Positions 9,888 to 19,001 of a DNA stretch of 20,336 nt are shown here, piece by piece. The DNA comes from Haplosporangium gracile (lineage: Eukaryota; Mortierellomycota; Mortierellomycetes; Mortierellales; Mortierellaceae), in NCBI GenBank assembly GCA_015499985.1, contig JAAAUF010000285.1, forward strand, positions 22,032 through 42,367, read 5' to 3'. Each line of letters starts with the position of its first letter. Position 1 is the first letter of the stretch. Under the pieces are notes generated by a model. It saw nothing but the letters and a program-made list of their open reading frames with translations. It ran no database searches and was not told where the DNA came from. Both the position numbers and the translations under genes were made by a program.

Positions 9888-11958
9888 TTAGTTGGCGGTG
9901 TTGGTGATGACAGCGGTGCTGACGGCAGCGCCGGTGGTCAACTTGGCGTTGGCAATGACCTGCAAGATGTCAGCCAAGGACTGCTTCCATCCGTTCAAAC
10001 GCTGGCTCAACTGCTGCCACTGGGCAGTGCCAAAGGTTCTGTAGATCGAGCGGCTAATGATCACCGACTTGGAGACCTGGTTCAACTTGGCCTCAACCAA
10101 TCCAGCGCGGATAACATCAATGACCCACAACTCAACCTCGCTCTCCTCAACCTCCAAGGCCTTAGCAATCTCCTGATAGCTGAGCTCGCGGGTCAAGTTC
10201 TCAGATCCCAACGAGGCCAAAGACAAGAGACGGATCTTGCGTAAAGTCTCCTCCTCCTCCAATCCAAGCTCCTTGACAAGACTGCCGTTCTTGGCGACCA
10301 AACCGCGGTAATCCTGAACGTTTCCGCTCATGAAGACAGAGAGAAGCTCGTAGACCTTCTCGGCCTTCAAGTTCTGGATAGCCTCAATCTTCAACAAGTT
10401 CTCAAAGTTAAGGACCTCGGGGAGGGCGATAGACTCAACGATAGCACGGGTGGCGGTAGTCTTCTGAGCAGCCGACTCGGAGGTGCCGTTGAAGATGGTA
10501 AGGTGCTTCAGAAGGAACTCCAAAGACTGGTACCTACAATTCAAGTGAGAACGCAGTAAAGATGTGCGCAATAATGGTCAGCATAAATACTTCTTTAAAA
10601 GTTTTCAGTGGTGATTCCTGTCTTGCGTCCATAGAGTTGAGATCGGCAGACTTACTGGTTTCCAGACTCCTTCAAGCGGTCAGACAAGGTCAACAACAAG
10701 GCGCGCTCAGCCTGAGCATCGACACCCCACTCGCTGATCCAGTTGGGGACATACTGGAGCTGGGGAAGAACAAGATCCATGTCATCGCTGGCAACAGCCA
10801 AGTCAACGATGGCGGTGAAAACCGAGAGGCGAAGAGGCGAGTTACCAGGGAGGGTGTTGAAGATGTTGGAGAGGCTATATCATCATCGAACCATGGGGAG
10901 GACATAAAACGAGACGTCAGTACATATTGACCGAGCAAACTGGTAAAAGAGTCAAATGATCCATGACAAGAGCCGGTCCAGAAAATATCCAGAAGTTTGC
11001 ACATACACCTTGAACTTGAGGGCAGTCTTCTGGGTGGGCTCAGAGATGAGGTTAGCCAAGATCTGCTCCAAGACGGTCTTCTCGGACTCGATGAGGGCAA
11101 TAGCGACAAGCAAGTTGTAGGCAGACTCAAATTCTACGCAAGCACAGACAATTAACACGAGAAATTAGCACGGTTATTTCCCTTGGTCCGTTCCTGTGTT
11201 CTTCCAGATCTGTTACAGCACCAACGCCTGCATAGAAAAGAAAATATGTACCCTTCTCGGGAGCCTCCAACAAAGTCTTGCTCTCCTTGACGAGGATGTT
11301 GGTGGCCTCGGTAATGTTCTTGGCCTCAATAACAGGGGCGACCTGCTTCACCAAAGCCTGCTCTTCATCACCGCGAAGAGAGCTGATGTAAGTGGCCAAC
11401 TCTGCAACCTGTTGTCGACAAGGAGGAGTGAAGGTAACGATGTTCGTATTAGTTCAATGCGCCTGATGGTTCTAGTAGGGTGTGTTTTGAAGGGTATCCT
11501 GTTCCATTGTTCCTGACTGCGTTCTTCAGAAGAAGAAATGTGTAGACCACTGTTCCTGACTGTAAAAGCAACAATACAAAGGAGTCAAAAGGTCGTGTTT
11601 TCAGGTGTCGTGGTTCTTGATAAAAAGAAACCTGTCAGTTGAAGCAAAAGCTGACAGCGAGCGGCGTGTGTCGTCCTTGTTGCGCCTCGTCGTCTTTTGT
11701 TGACGTTCAGAGCGAGATTCAGTAAAGTGTTGGATCGAGATCTGTCCTTTAGTGTTGTTGATGTTATGGACTGCAGCCTCTCACTGTGTGCTTTAAAAAA
11801 AATAGCCCGCTTGTCGAATCGAATCGGGGCAAGGTGGAGGTGTGAATGCAATGCATTCTAGTGCAGAGCCAGGACTAGGAGCGGTTGCTGAGGGGATGTG
11901 TGCTAGGTGACGGTACCTGGTCCTGGACAGGAGCGTCGATAAAGATGATGGAATCCAT
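9888..11958 (-). CDS. Eukaryotic translation initiation factor 3 subunit M (PCI protein)
   Basis: Five exons on the minus strand: 11958-11917, 11408-11252, 11133-11007, 10874-10656 and 10533-9888, in phase, giving 396 aa (human eIF3m is 374). eIF3m is part of the PCI/MPN octamer core of eIF3, which scaffolds the 43S pre-initiation complex on the 40S subunit. The N-terminus MDSIIFIDAPVQDQ continued by VAELATYI parallels human eIF3m. The C-terminal half holds the PCI domain, including ELWVIDVIRAGLV and the family-diagnostic ISRSIYRTFGTAQWQQL followed by NGWKQSL. The ATG at 11958 is chosen because exon 1 supplies the conserved FID segment. The first intron (508 nt) is unusually long. Csn7-type PCI proteins are the closest alternative, but the RTFG/QWQQL motif is specific to eIF3m. 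Confidence 0.94.
11409..11916 (-). other. Long first intron of the eIF3m gene
   Basis: At 508 nt this intron is about four times longer than the other three eIF3m introns (112-133 nt). It holds a direct repeat of TGTTCCTGACTG at 11508-11519 and 11551-11562, and a 7-bp inverted repeat (GAATGCA, one base, TGCATTC) at 11844-11858. No open coding exon or convincing box C/D or H/ACA snoRNA was found. Confidence 0.7.
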
Positions 11959-12413
11959 TGCTCAGCGTGGTGAAGAAGTAACCTACTCTCCAGCATCCAT
12001 TGCTTCTTCTATGAAAAAAGACCAGCAGCCTTGAAAAAGAAAATATCAAATTGAAAACGTCACCGTATTTTTGCCTCTCAAAGATTGTCTTTTGGTAAGG
12101 GACTCCGCCCTGGACTGATCTAACAGCAGTTTCTTGCTCCAACTGCTGTCTGAAAGAAACCGCAGCAACCTCAGGCGATCAATGGTCAACAACAGCCAAT
12201 TCAACAAGAGCAAAACAAATAAGTTCATGCGCATAAAATAACAATGAGATGGTGATAAGAAGATTTGAAGTTTGAAACTAGATTTTTTAATAGGTGTGAA
12301 AAGCGAGGGAGTGGTGACAAAGGAAGTCCTGCCTCAATTCTTAGGAGAGAAATAGAAACCGGGTCCGGACGACTGGTCCACCCGCTGTTGTTGTTCATCC
12401 CGTCAAAAAATAT
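11959..12413. promoter_or_regulatory. eIF3m promoter and eS30 3' region
   Basis: This 455-bp gap lies between two minus-strand genes, with no supported gene. The part next to 11958 must contain the eIF3m leader and promoter, but no TATA box was recognised. The part next to 12413 carries a minus-strand ATTAAA suited to eS30 polyadenylation. Confidence 0.5.
12286..12291 (-). terminator. Candidate poly-A signal ATTAAA for eS30
   Basis: Minus-strand ATTAAA lies about 123 nt beyond the eS30 stop codon. It is a common variant of AATAAA and is suitably placed, but A/T-rich DNA makes chance matches likely. Confidence 0.35.
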
Positions 12414-12719
12414 TTAACCCTTGGTAGACTCGGGGTTGACGTTCATCTGTGATGATAGATTGCAACAGAGTTAGAAGGCCAAAGTTAGAAACACTGTGGA
12501 AATGCCGTATAGAAATAACGAAGATCAATAAAAAGATATAGAAATTAAACTTACGCGACGCTTGCCACCGGGAGCGTTGGTAACGTTAACGAATCTGCGC
12601 TTGTAGGTATCGCGCTTCTTGGCACGACCAGTGAGCTTCTTCTTCTTCTCCTGCTTGGCAACCTTGGGGGTTTGCGACTTGACCTTACCGGCACGAGCCA
12701 GGGAACCGTGGACTTTACC
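12414..12719 (-). CDS. RPS30: 40S ribosomal protein eS30 (exons 2 and 3; start codon in an upstream exon)
   Basis: Two minus-strand exons, 12719-12555 (55 codons) and 12446-12414 (10 codons plus stop), join in phase 0 across a GTAAGT...CACAG intron. They encode the whole mature eS30 except the initiator Met. The product begins [20 protein letters not shown], is extremely basic ([20 protein letters not shown]) and ends [10 protein letters not shown], for 66 aa with Met. eS30 is a small-subunit protein near the mRNA entrance and decoding region. In animals it is made as a fusion to ubiquitin-like FUBI. No ubiquitin-like exon was found upstream here, so this is the fungal unfused form. The exon starts directly at Gly2 after an AATAG acceptor, so the ATG must be spliced from upstream, as in the yeast RPS30 genes. 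Confidence 0.93.
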
Positions 12720-12839
12720 CTATTGACCAAGGAAGGCACACACACAAACGACATGCGTTGTTGGGGATTAGTCTCGTGTGGTACGAGGTAACGAGATATC
12801 GAGAGTTCCTGTTTGTTTGGCTAGTGACTCTTCCTGTAC

Positions 12840-13235
12840 TTGCAGCGTCCTGTTTGTTATATGATGTTTGTTGAAAGACTGCGGCACTCAAACTTCACAT
12901 CGACTCAGTCAACAAAGCCTGCTGGGCTATCCGTCATCAGTAAAGATAAATCTCCACTTGAAGCCCAAGTCAAGTGTGCTGAATCAGAGGTCCGAGACGC
13001 TTTGCTGATTGAGTGGATGACCCATAGCCGGTCTAAAGTTGAGTAGTCCTTGTCCGGTCGTGAGATCGCTCGGCAGAAGTACAGGCTGCCAGTATTCCCG
13101 TTCCTTGATGGTAGCCTCTCTGCGATCGAGTCGGAACAAGGTCGTAAGAAAAGGGTACAGTTGCAGGATGTTTCTCTTATCAACAACTACTTTGACGACA
13201 AGTCAAAGATCTTTCGTTCGATGAGAAAAAAATAG
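12840..13235 (+). pseudogene. Degenerate reading frame of unknown family, one internal stop
   Basis: The plus strand has one frame open for about 130 codons from 12840 to the TAG at 13233-13235, broken only by a TAG at 13044-13046. Both halves are in the same frame, and composition looks protein-like: EVRDALLIEWMTHSRSKVE before the stop, and GREIARQKYRLPVFPFLDG and VQLQDVSLINNYFDDKSKIF after it. There is no convincing ATG at the left end and no good intron that removes the stop. I do not recognise the family. It lies antisense inside the probable eS30 first intron, so it may be the relic of a transposed or duplicated gene fragment. A chance open frame cannot be excluded. Confidence 0.4.
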
Positions 13236-13337
13236 GTCCTGGTCTCTTTTAAAAGTGGGCGGTCCTGCTGGTTGTCGATAATGACGTTGGTGTAGGGATG
13301 AATGGGGATATGTCGATAAAAGCATTGAGTAGTGCAA

Positions 13338-13365
13338 TGGTTGGATGGTTGGATGGTTGGATGGT
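13338..13365. repeat. 8-bp tandem repeat (TGGTTGGA x 3.5)
   Basis: Three perfect copies of TGGTTGGA followed by TGGT lie just inside the donor side of the probable eS30 first intron. It is a small minisatellite with no evident function. Confidence 0.9.
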
Positions 13366-13424
13366 AGTTCGCCCATGGATGATCCTGATGGATAGTGTTC
13401 CCATATATGGAATCGGCTCTATAC

Positions 13425-13427
13425 CAT
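13425..13427 (-). CDS. RPS30: Putative ATG-only first exon of eS30
   Basis: In a TCACAAAATG context typical of highly expressed fungal genes, this ATG is followed directly by GTATAG, a usable donor. Splicing to 12719 gives [10 protein letters not shown] in phase, with a 705-nt intron. It is the only ATG between 12720 and 13440 on the minus strand that is followed at once by GT. A TATA-like element lies about 130 bp upstream. The donor is not a perfect consensus, so cDNA would be needed to be sure. Confidence 0.42.
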
Positions 13428-13668
13428 TTTGTGATGTAGAAAGCTGAAAGGAGGATCATTCGCTTCACCCCTCGCAGGCCAATATCACCAATTCTGAAAA
13501 ATTTGGTGGCTTGCGGCCTCGTTGTGACTGGTCATTTTCAATTCGCCCTTTCTCCCTCTATTTAAAGTGGTGGCAGTCGTTATGGAACGCATCCCTTCAC
13601 CTTGTTCTGAACGAAAGAAGGCAACCAACTCATCTTGTCAAACAGCTCGTAGGCTGTGAATTCACACA
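13428..13668. promoter_or_regulatory. Putative divergent promoter for eS30 (-) and INTS1 (+)
   Basis: If the proposed start exons are right, only 241 bp separate the two divergent ATGs. The segment contains a TATA-like TATTTAAA at 13559-13566 (TTTAAATA on the minus strand), suitably placed about 130 bp before the eS30 ATG. A CCAAT-type GGCCAATATC lies at about 13478-13487. Assignment is by position and short motifs only. Confidence 0.45.
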
Positions 13669-16600
13669 ATGAGCAAGGATCCCCGGAAAGTAAAACCTGA
13701 CAGGAGTCTTCCAGGTGAGATGACAACCTTAATGACCCATGTTAGAAACATGCATCGAATGAACAATGAAAACGCGTCCCTTGAGCACCAAACCTAACCC
13801 CTGTGCCGCCACCGTTCTTCAACGTGTCTTTTCGTCTTTGTCTGTTTCCTCACCATAGACCTGATTCCTCTTGGTATGCAGTAAACACCTTTGGGATAGC
13901 AAATTCTATATCTTTACACAATATACTTCCGGTAGCTGACACCTCATACTCTACCGATTTTAATTGCGTAGGAAGGGCTCCGACTCGACCCCTAAAGGCC
14001 TCAACAAAGTTGGAATCAGGAACTACACATAACGCACCATTCGACTCTTCACACAGCATGCCAGAAGCACTGAACGATGGCGTGACTATGCCTCCACAGA
14101 AGCGAGTGCGCATGGGATCAACCTCTGCAGGAGTCAGCAATAGTGCCCCTTCGACACCTCCCAGAGTCAAGACCGAAGAATCAGTGCTTAAATCAGCTCT
14201 CAAAAAGGCACCATCACAGGCAACAACGCCAACATACCAACATCAGCCACAACAAGCCAGACCCAAGACACTGTGGGCGCTGACCAGGAGCGTCAAGCTC
14301 GATCCAGAGACCAGTGTCGCCAACCCTCGCCAAGTCGACGATGAAGGTAGAACTTTTGCTTTACTTTTAAAAATGATACCAAATAATGACAATGCTCACG
14401 TCGACTGACTCCCCTTGTCAATCCGATGTGTGTATTAATAGTGCGGAAAACATTTACACAGACGTCATGGCAGGAACCACCGCCACTACAGCATATCAAA
14501 GCAGCCATCCAATATCTCAAGTTCAACGCTCTCAAACCGGATTCAGTCATCACTACAGGATTCTTGCGACTAGGCGTGGCATTCCCTGAATTGATCCGCG
14601 ACAGTACCACTTCAGCAATGCTAATCACCATGCTCCGACCAGAGTTCACCCACGCCTTCAAAGTCAGAACCAACGGCGCAGTGGTGTTTCTGGCCTGCGC
14701 GCTCTTGCACATTGGCTGGGATGAGATCGAGGACTGGCCGACAGATTTCGTCATGGCCTATGTTGAGGATGCACTGGGAGAGCGTTCGTGGTGTGCACAT
14801 GTAGACACGCAGTCGTTTGTCAGTAATGTGTTGACTGCATTCTGGACTGGGGATTCTGCCGACGACACGGCGGAGGAAAAGTTTGACCCGGTTCGTTTGG
14901 ATGAGAAGGCTAATACTGCGGCGGTGCTGGAAACTATTGATCTGAGCCAATATACTGATTCACTGACACTGCGGAAGCGTTACAAGGACCCGGAAACCAG
15001 GAGCAATATCAAGTACATCACCATGCAGACCATGTGGGAACATATCCCCAACACCATGAGCAGTGGCGCTGTGGATACATCCGTCCGGAGTCTTATCAAA
15101 GTCATGATGGCAACATGTCGATGGAGTGAGGTCCGCCGCAAAGCCATGGGGTGCATGGAATGTAAGTTTTAGTACTGTTGTCCTTTTATATGTTTTTCGG
15201 GGATAGCATTTTGGGACGTAACTAACCAACTTTTTTTTTAACGCGTATGAATGATTAGTCTGGCTCGGGAGCTTTATGAAGCACGCCAAGACGCTTCTAC
15301 GACTGATTCTTCGCCAGATGTGCGCACAGGATACGTTGTCACAAGAGGATTTGGAGTCATGGACGATGCTCCTGGATTTTCGGTACAAGGGCCGAACCCA
15401 TCAGGTCGAGGCTGTCAAGGAGGAGATCCGCAACGCGCTTCAGGGTCCTACAGGACAGGAATTGATTAGGGCAGGATTGACACACATTGTCGACACGGAG
15501 ATGAACCCGAACGAACTTAAGAACCCTTATCACCTAGACCTCATGGACCAGTTCTTGCTTTCTCTTCAGGACAGCCCCGGCGTCGAATTCGGACAACTGA
15601 TCCAAGGATGTGTCGTCGATGCTGCGTTACATATGCTCGGATCCACTGTCAGCCCGCCATTGGCACCAGTAGTTTTGGTTGTCAAACGGTGGATCCGCCA
15701 TCTCGGCAAGAGGATCATGGGCTGGAATAAGGATATCATCTTTGGGCTGTTGAAGGACAGTCCTCACCTCGCCAAGCTGGTTCAGAAACAGGAGCAGCAC
15801 CAACACGTTCATATCCCACCTGGCGGACGCAACATCCCGACAATGTGGCTCCAGATGTTGACAGAGATTATATGCAATGTGTTGATGGCGACCGCTATCG
15901 ATGCCAGGGAGGCAGACGATATCAAGGTCTGCAAGTTCCAAATCGGAGAGGCACATGCTTTTGCTCTTCGCTGGTTCCAGTCGATTAGTGGCAACAGCGG
16001 GACAAATGTCAGCTCTGGCGATGGAGAGTTCTGCGCCATGCCCTTTGGATACGTACCGAAAGAGGGGCTGAGGATCTGTATTGCGCGATTGTTGTTCCTG
16101 GACCCGCCACCATCTTATACCATGGACACAGTAAGTTTCGATGCCGTTGGTGTCTTTAATTGGACGAGAGTTATGTACGATGTACTTATACAAGTCCTTT
16201 GCTTCGGCGAAAAAAATAAAAAATAGACGTCGCAGGAGTTTGATGCGGGATTGATTCAAAAGGTGGCAGAGCATGGACTGCCCCTCATGGAGCCTGGATT
16301 AATGGCATTACTCGAGATCAACCTTCCTCCCAAGATGTTACTCCTAGTGGTCGGCGACTATGTTTCACGAGCAGCCGACCTGTCCCGCTTTGTAAGTTTA
16401 TTCATTCCTTGGATCTTTTTGAGGAAAGTACGTTGTGTAGTAGCTCTGACACTTTTGCGATTGATATAATTTGAAAAAAATAGTACCCGGAAGCATGTAT
16501 TGTCAAGAACCCTGATGTAGTAGTCAAGTTGTTTCACTTGACAAGGTTTACCGAGTCCCAGAACAGTCAGGTCCTGAAGCTAGCGGCAGATGTTCCGTTG

Positions 16601-18897
16601 GCTTGGACAAGAGAGTTTTGGAGCTGTTGCATTGTCGTCGTCATGCTTGCGTGCTGTAACCCTAGGTGAGTGTCGTCAATACGCGTATGCAAGTATGCAA
16701 ACTGTTGTCTCCTTTGGCTTTTGTGAATATATCATTATGCTAACTCTGCTCAAACTGCATGGTGATAGAATTCTTGCACTGGTCGTGTGGGACTCGATGC
16801 CAGTGATCCGCACCCTGCTGGAAATGTGTATCTCTCAGCATTATACCTTCCCTCCTCCCAACTACTCGTCACACTCGGATCCCTCTTCGGAACGCCTGTT
16901 GAGATTGGCGATCCTCGCTGATCAAGACGATACAAGTCGTGTGTTGGCATGGGAGAAGGAGACGCTGATCATTCAAGGACAGTGGAGCGAGGCACACGGT
17001 GCTAACCCATTGAAGGTTGAGGAGAGTGAATATGCAGGATGGCTTATGCGACTCGATTATGGACCCTCGCAACCTGCTAGGAGCCCACCTTCGGATATCT
17101 CGCAGCAGCTACGGGGCTTGAACGATCGGTTTGGGCTGGGCATGAAACTTGCTGCGTCGAGGGAGCCGGATTATTTGGGCAGAATGGTTGGAACTCATGA
17201 TGATGCGCCTTGGGTGGATCGGTTGTTGAGGGAGGTGCCTGAGATCATGAACGCGCTGCCGGCTTCGACACTGTGTGCGCGCTATTGTCGGTCGATCAAG
17301 TCTAATGCGAACGCAGACACGGAGAACGCGACGATGACTGCAAAGGCCAAGGCGATTGCGGCGGAGGTCAGGCTCGCGGATGCGAATGTCAAGAAGAAGT
17401 TATTGGGTTACCTGGAGACTGTTATGCAAGGGCGCTCGGACGAGCCTACACAAAAGTTTCAACAGGTGCGAGGCATCTTTGAGTACTTTTTGGTCCGACT
17501 TTCGCCTGTAACTGAAGCCTCGACTACTACTGCGATAGCGGGATCTTCAACTTTAGCAGCAGGTACTGGAACTGCGATTGAGGAGACCAAGCTGGCAATG
17601 GATGCTCTCTTCCAGGGCGAGTTGCGGTGGCCGGATGTTCTGGCGCAGACGGTTGCTCTATCACCGAATACCGGGTTCTTGTGGAACGCACTGCAGTGGA
17701 TCAAACCCTTCATCATGTTCGAGAACGACGTCCACTGGATCGGATCCTGTCTGGATTTCTTACTCAAGATCGAGGGCGGTGCTGAAGGTGACTCGGCACT
17801 GGAACAGAGTTTGTTGACGATTGCCAGTGTGCTCACGCGGAGGCTATTGGTGTTTGATTGGCTGGCCTCGGAGCGCAAGTTGGTTTTTCAGCGACTGGTG
17901 GATCGTATACAGAGTTACTTTGCCAAGCAAGATAGCGTCATGGAGGACGCTTCGCTGGGATCGTCTTCCAAGAGTATTGATAGGACCTCTTCTGCGGCGT
18001 TGCTGGCACTGGCGAGCTCCAAGGTGCAGGTAGAGTTGTCGGGTGGTGTTATGTTGAGCACTTTTCCGGAGATTCTTCGGTTGGCCCTCCTCGTCATGGC
18101 CGTCGGTGATCTTCCCAAGCAAGGTAACTATTCTCCCCAGTCTCAACGAACTCTGTAACGTATATCCGCCACTCTCAGGCGATAATTAACTAGCCTATCT
18201 TTTCTTGTGCAACAACAAATGATTTAGGTGTGTCGACGTGGAGCAGACTGTTCCAGGATTCCATCCAGACCCGCCCGGGTCAACCTAAGCGGCTTCAGAA
18301 CGGATCAGCACTTTTGCATTACATCAATAACCCTCCATCACCATCACCACTTGCAAACGACATCCAGTTTCGACTCCGGATTGTTCAAGGATCCAAGGAC
18401 CCTGAAGTCGTCCGCGTCGCGTTGGATGGATTGAACCTGGTGCAGACGATTGAGTTGTGCAAGGACGCGTTTGGTTTGGACTTGTCGGTTGCCCAGTTGG
18501 TGCATGCGGCCCTGTTGGGCGCGCTTGAGAGTGAGGCTGGGTTGAGTGTGCCTGTTCACCTCGAGTCTTCAACCGGCCGTCGTAAGTGGTTTTTTTTTTT
18601 TGCAATTTCTTTTTTAAAAGTGTTTGCGTTGATGTCTGAAAAAAAAGGAACACATTTTGCTAACATTTATCTCTTATTTGTACCTTTTTTTTTTTTCTGG
18701 TAGAATTGATGGTACTACTGAAATACTACGCGGATCAGGGTGGGGAATGGAGTCTGAAGGCTTTGGAGGCTGTCAAGGTTCGGTTTGGCAGTGGCAGTGG
18801 ATTATCGCCGGTGATGACAAAGTCACCTACAATGGATCGGTCAAGAAAACCTCCTGTTGCTGTTCTCCCAGACTTCTTTCAACTCGCCTCTGCTTAA
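13669..18897 (+). CDS. INTS1: Integrator complex subunit 1 homologue (INTS1)
   Basis: Ten exons read in phase: 13669-13714, 13859-13873, 13972-14346, 14442-15161, 15259-16130, 16227-16391, 16484-16665, 16769-18123, 18228-18581 and 18704-18897, giving about 1425 aa. INTS1 is a helical-repeat scaffold of Integrator, the nuclear complex that cleaves snRNA and other nascent Pol II transcripts. The N-terminus (SLPDLIPLG) resembles the animal GDFIALG element, followed by an NLS-like PPQKRVRM. From about residue 244, WPTDFVMAYVEDALGERSW and FVSNVLTAFWT match the INTS1 RPB2-binding (DUF3677) segment. Further matches are VMMATCRWSEVRRKAM, the WDSMPVIRTLLEMCISQHY stretch before FPPPNY, and LRGLNDRFGLGMKL then PWVDRLLREVP. 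The start at 13669 has a CACACAATG context and good introns. A shorter start at 14058 is possible. It ends where human INTS1 (about 2190 aa) still has roughly 800 residues. Acceptor 16226 could shift 9 nt to CAG at 16235. Confidence 0.88.
13859..13873 (+). other. 15-nt microexon of the INTS1 gene
   Basis: Fifteen nt between a pyrimidine-rich acceptor ending CACCATAG and a GTATGC donor join exon 1 (ending SLP plus one base) to the exon at 13972. The product reads SLPDLIPLGRAPTRP, which resembles the conserved N-terminal element of animal INTS1. Phases agree on both sides (1 and 1). The element is short, so the case rests on splice signals plus this resemblance. Confidence 0.6.
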
Positions 18898-19001
18898 AGC
18901 CGAGATGAAAAATCACAACAAAATGTAACATATTAAAAAAAAATCAGACAAATAGGAATCGATGAACATGAATATGAATATGCAAAGGCTTTTAACGTAA
19001 T
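18898..19001. terminator. 104-bp convergent spacer between INTS1 and TYW3
   Basis: The stop codons of INTS1 (+) and TYW3 (-) face each other across 104 bp of A-rich DNA. No canonical AATAAA is present on either strand; ATTAAA occurs on the plus strand near 18931. 3' ends probably overlap as antisense tails. Confidence 0.5.

Noticed and set aside
9627..10244. 205-aa plus-strand frame
   Set aside because: It is antisense to the PCI-domain exon of eIF3m and has low-complexity composition.
12551..12754. 67-aa minus-strand frame beginning MSFVCV
   Set aside because: It reads the eS30 exon in the wrong frame. An intron linking this ATG to the right frame would be only about 24 nt.
12903..12938. 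Box C-like TGATGA and box D-like CTGA on the minus strand
   Set aside because: They are only about 25 nt apart, without a terminal stem, too short for a box C/D snoRNA.
13854..13856. Alternative eS30 start, minus-strand ATG followed by GTGAGG
   Set aside because: It would need an intron of about 1.1 kb and a transcription start within INTS1 coding exons, and it coincides with the INTS1 acceptor on the other strand. The ATG at 13427 has better context.
13803..14060. Continuous upstream extension of the INTS1 exon as coding
   Set aside because: It would read through a strong acceptor, a microexon and a branch/acceptor pair. The spliced version gives a family-like N-terminus, while the unspliced one does not.
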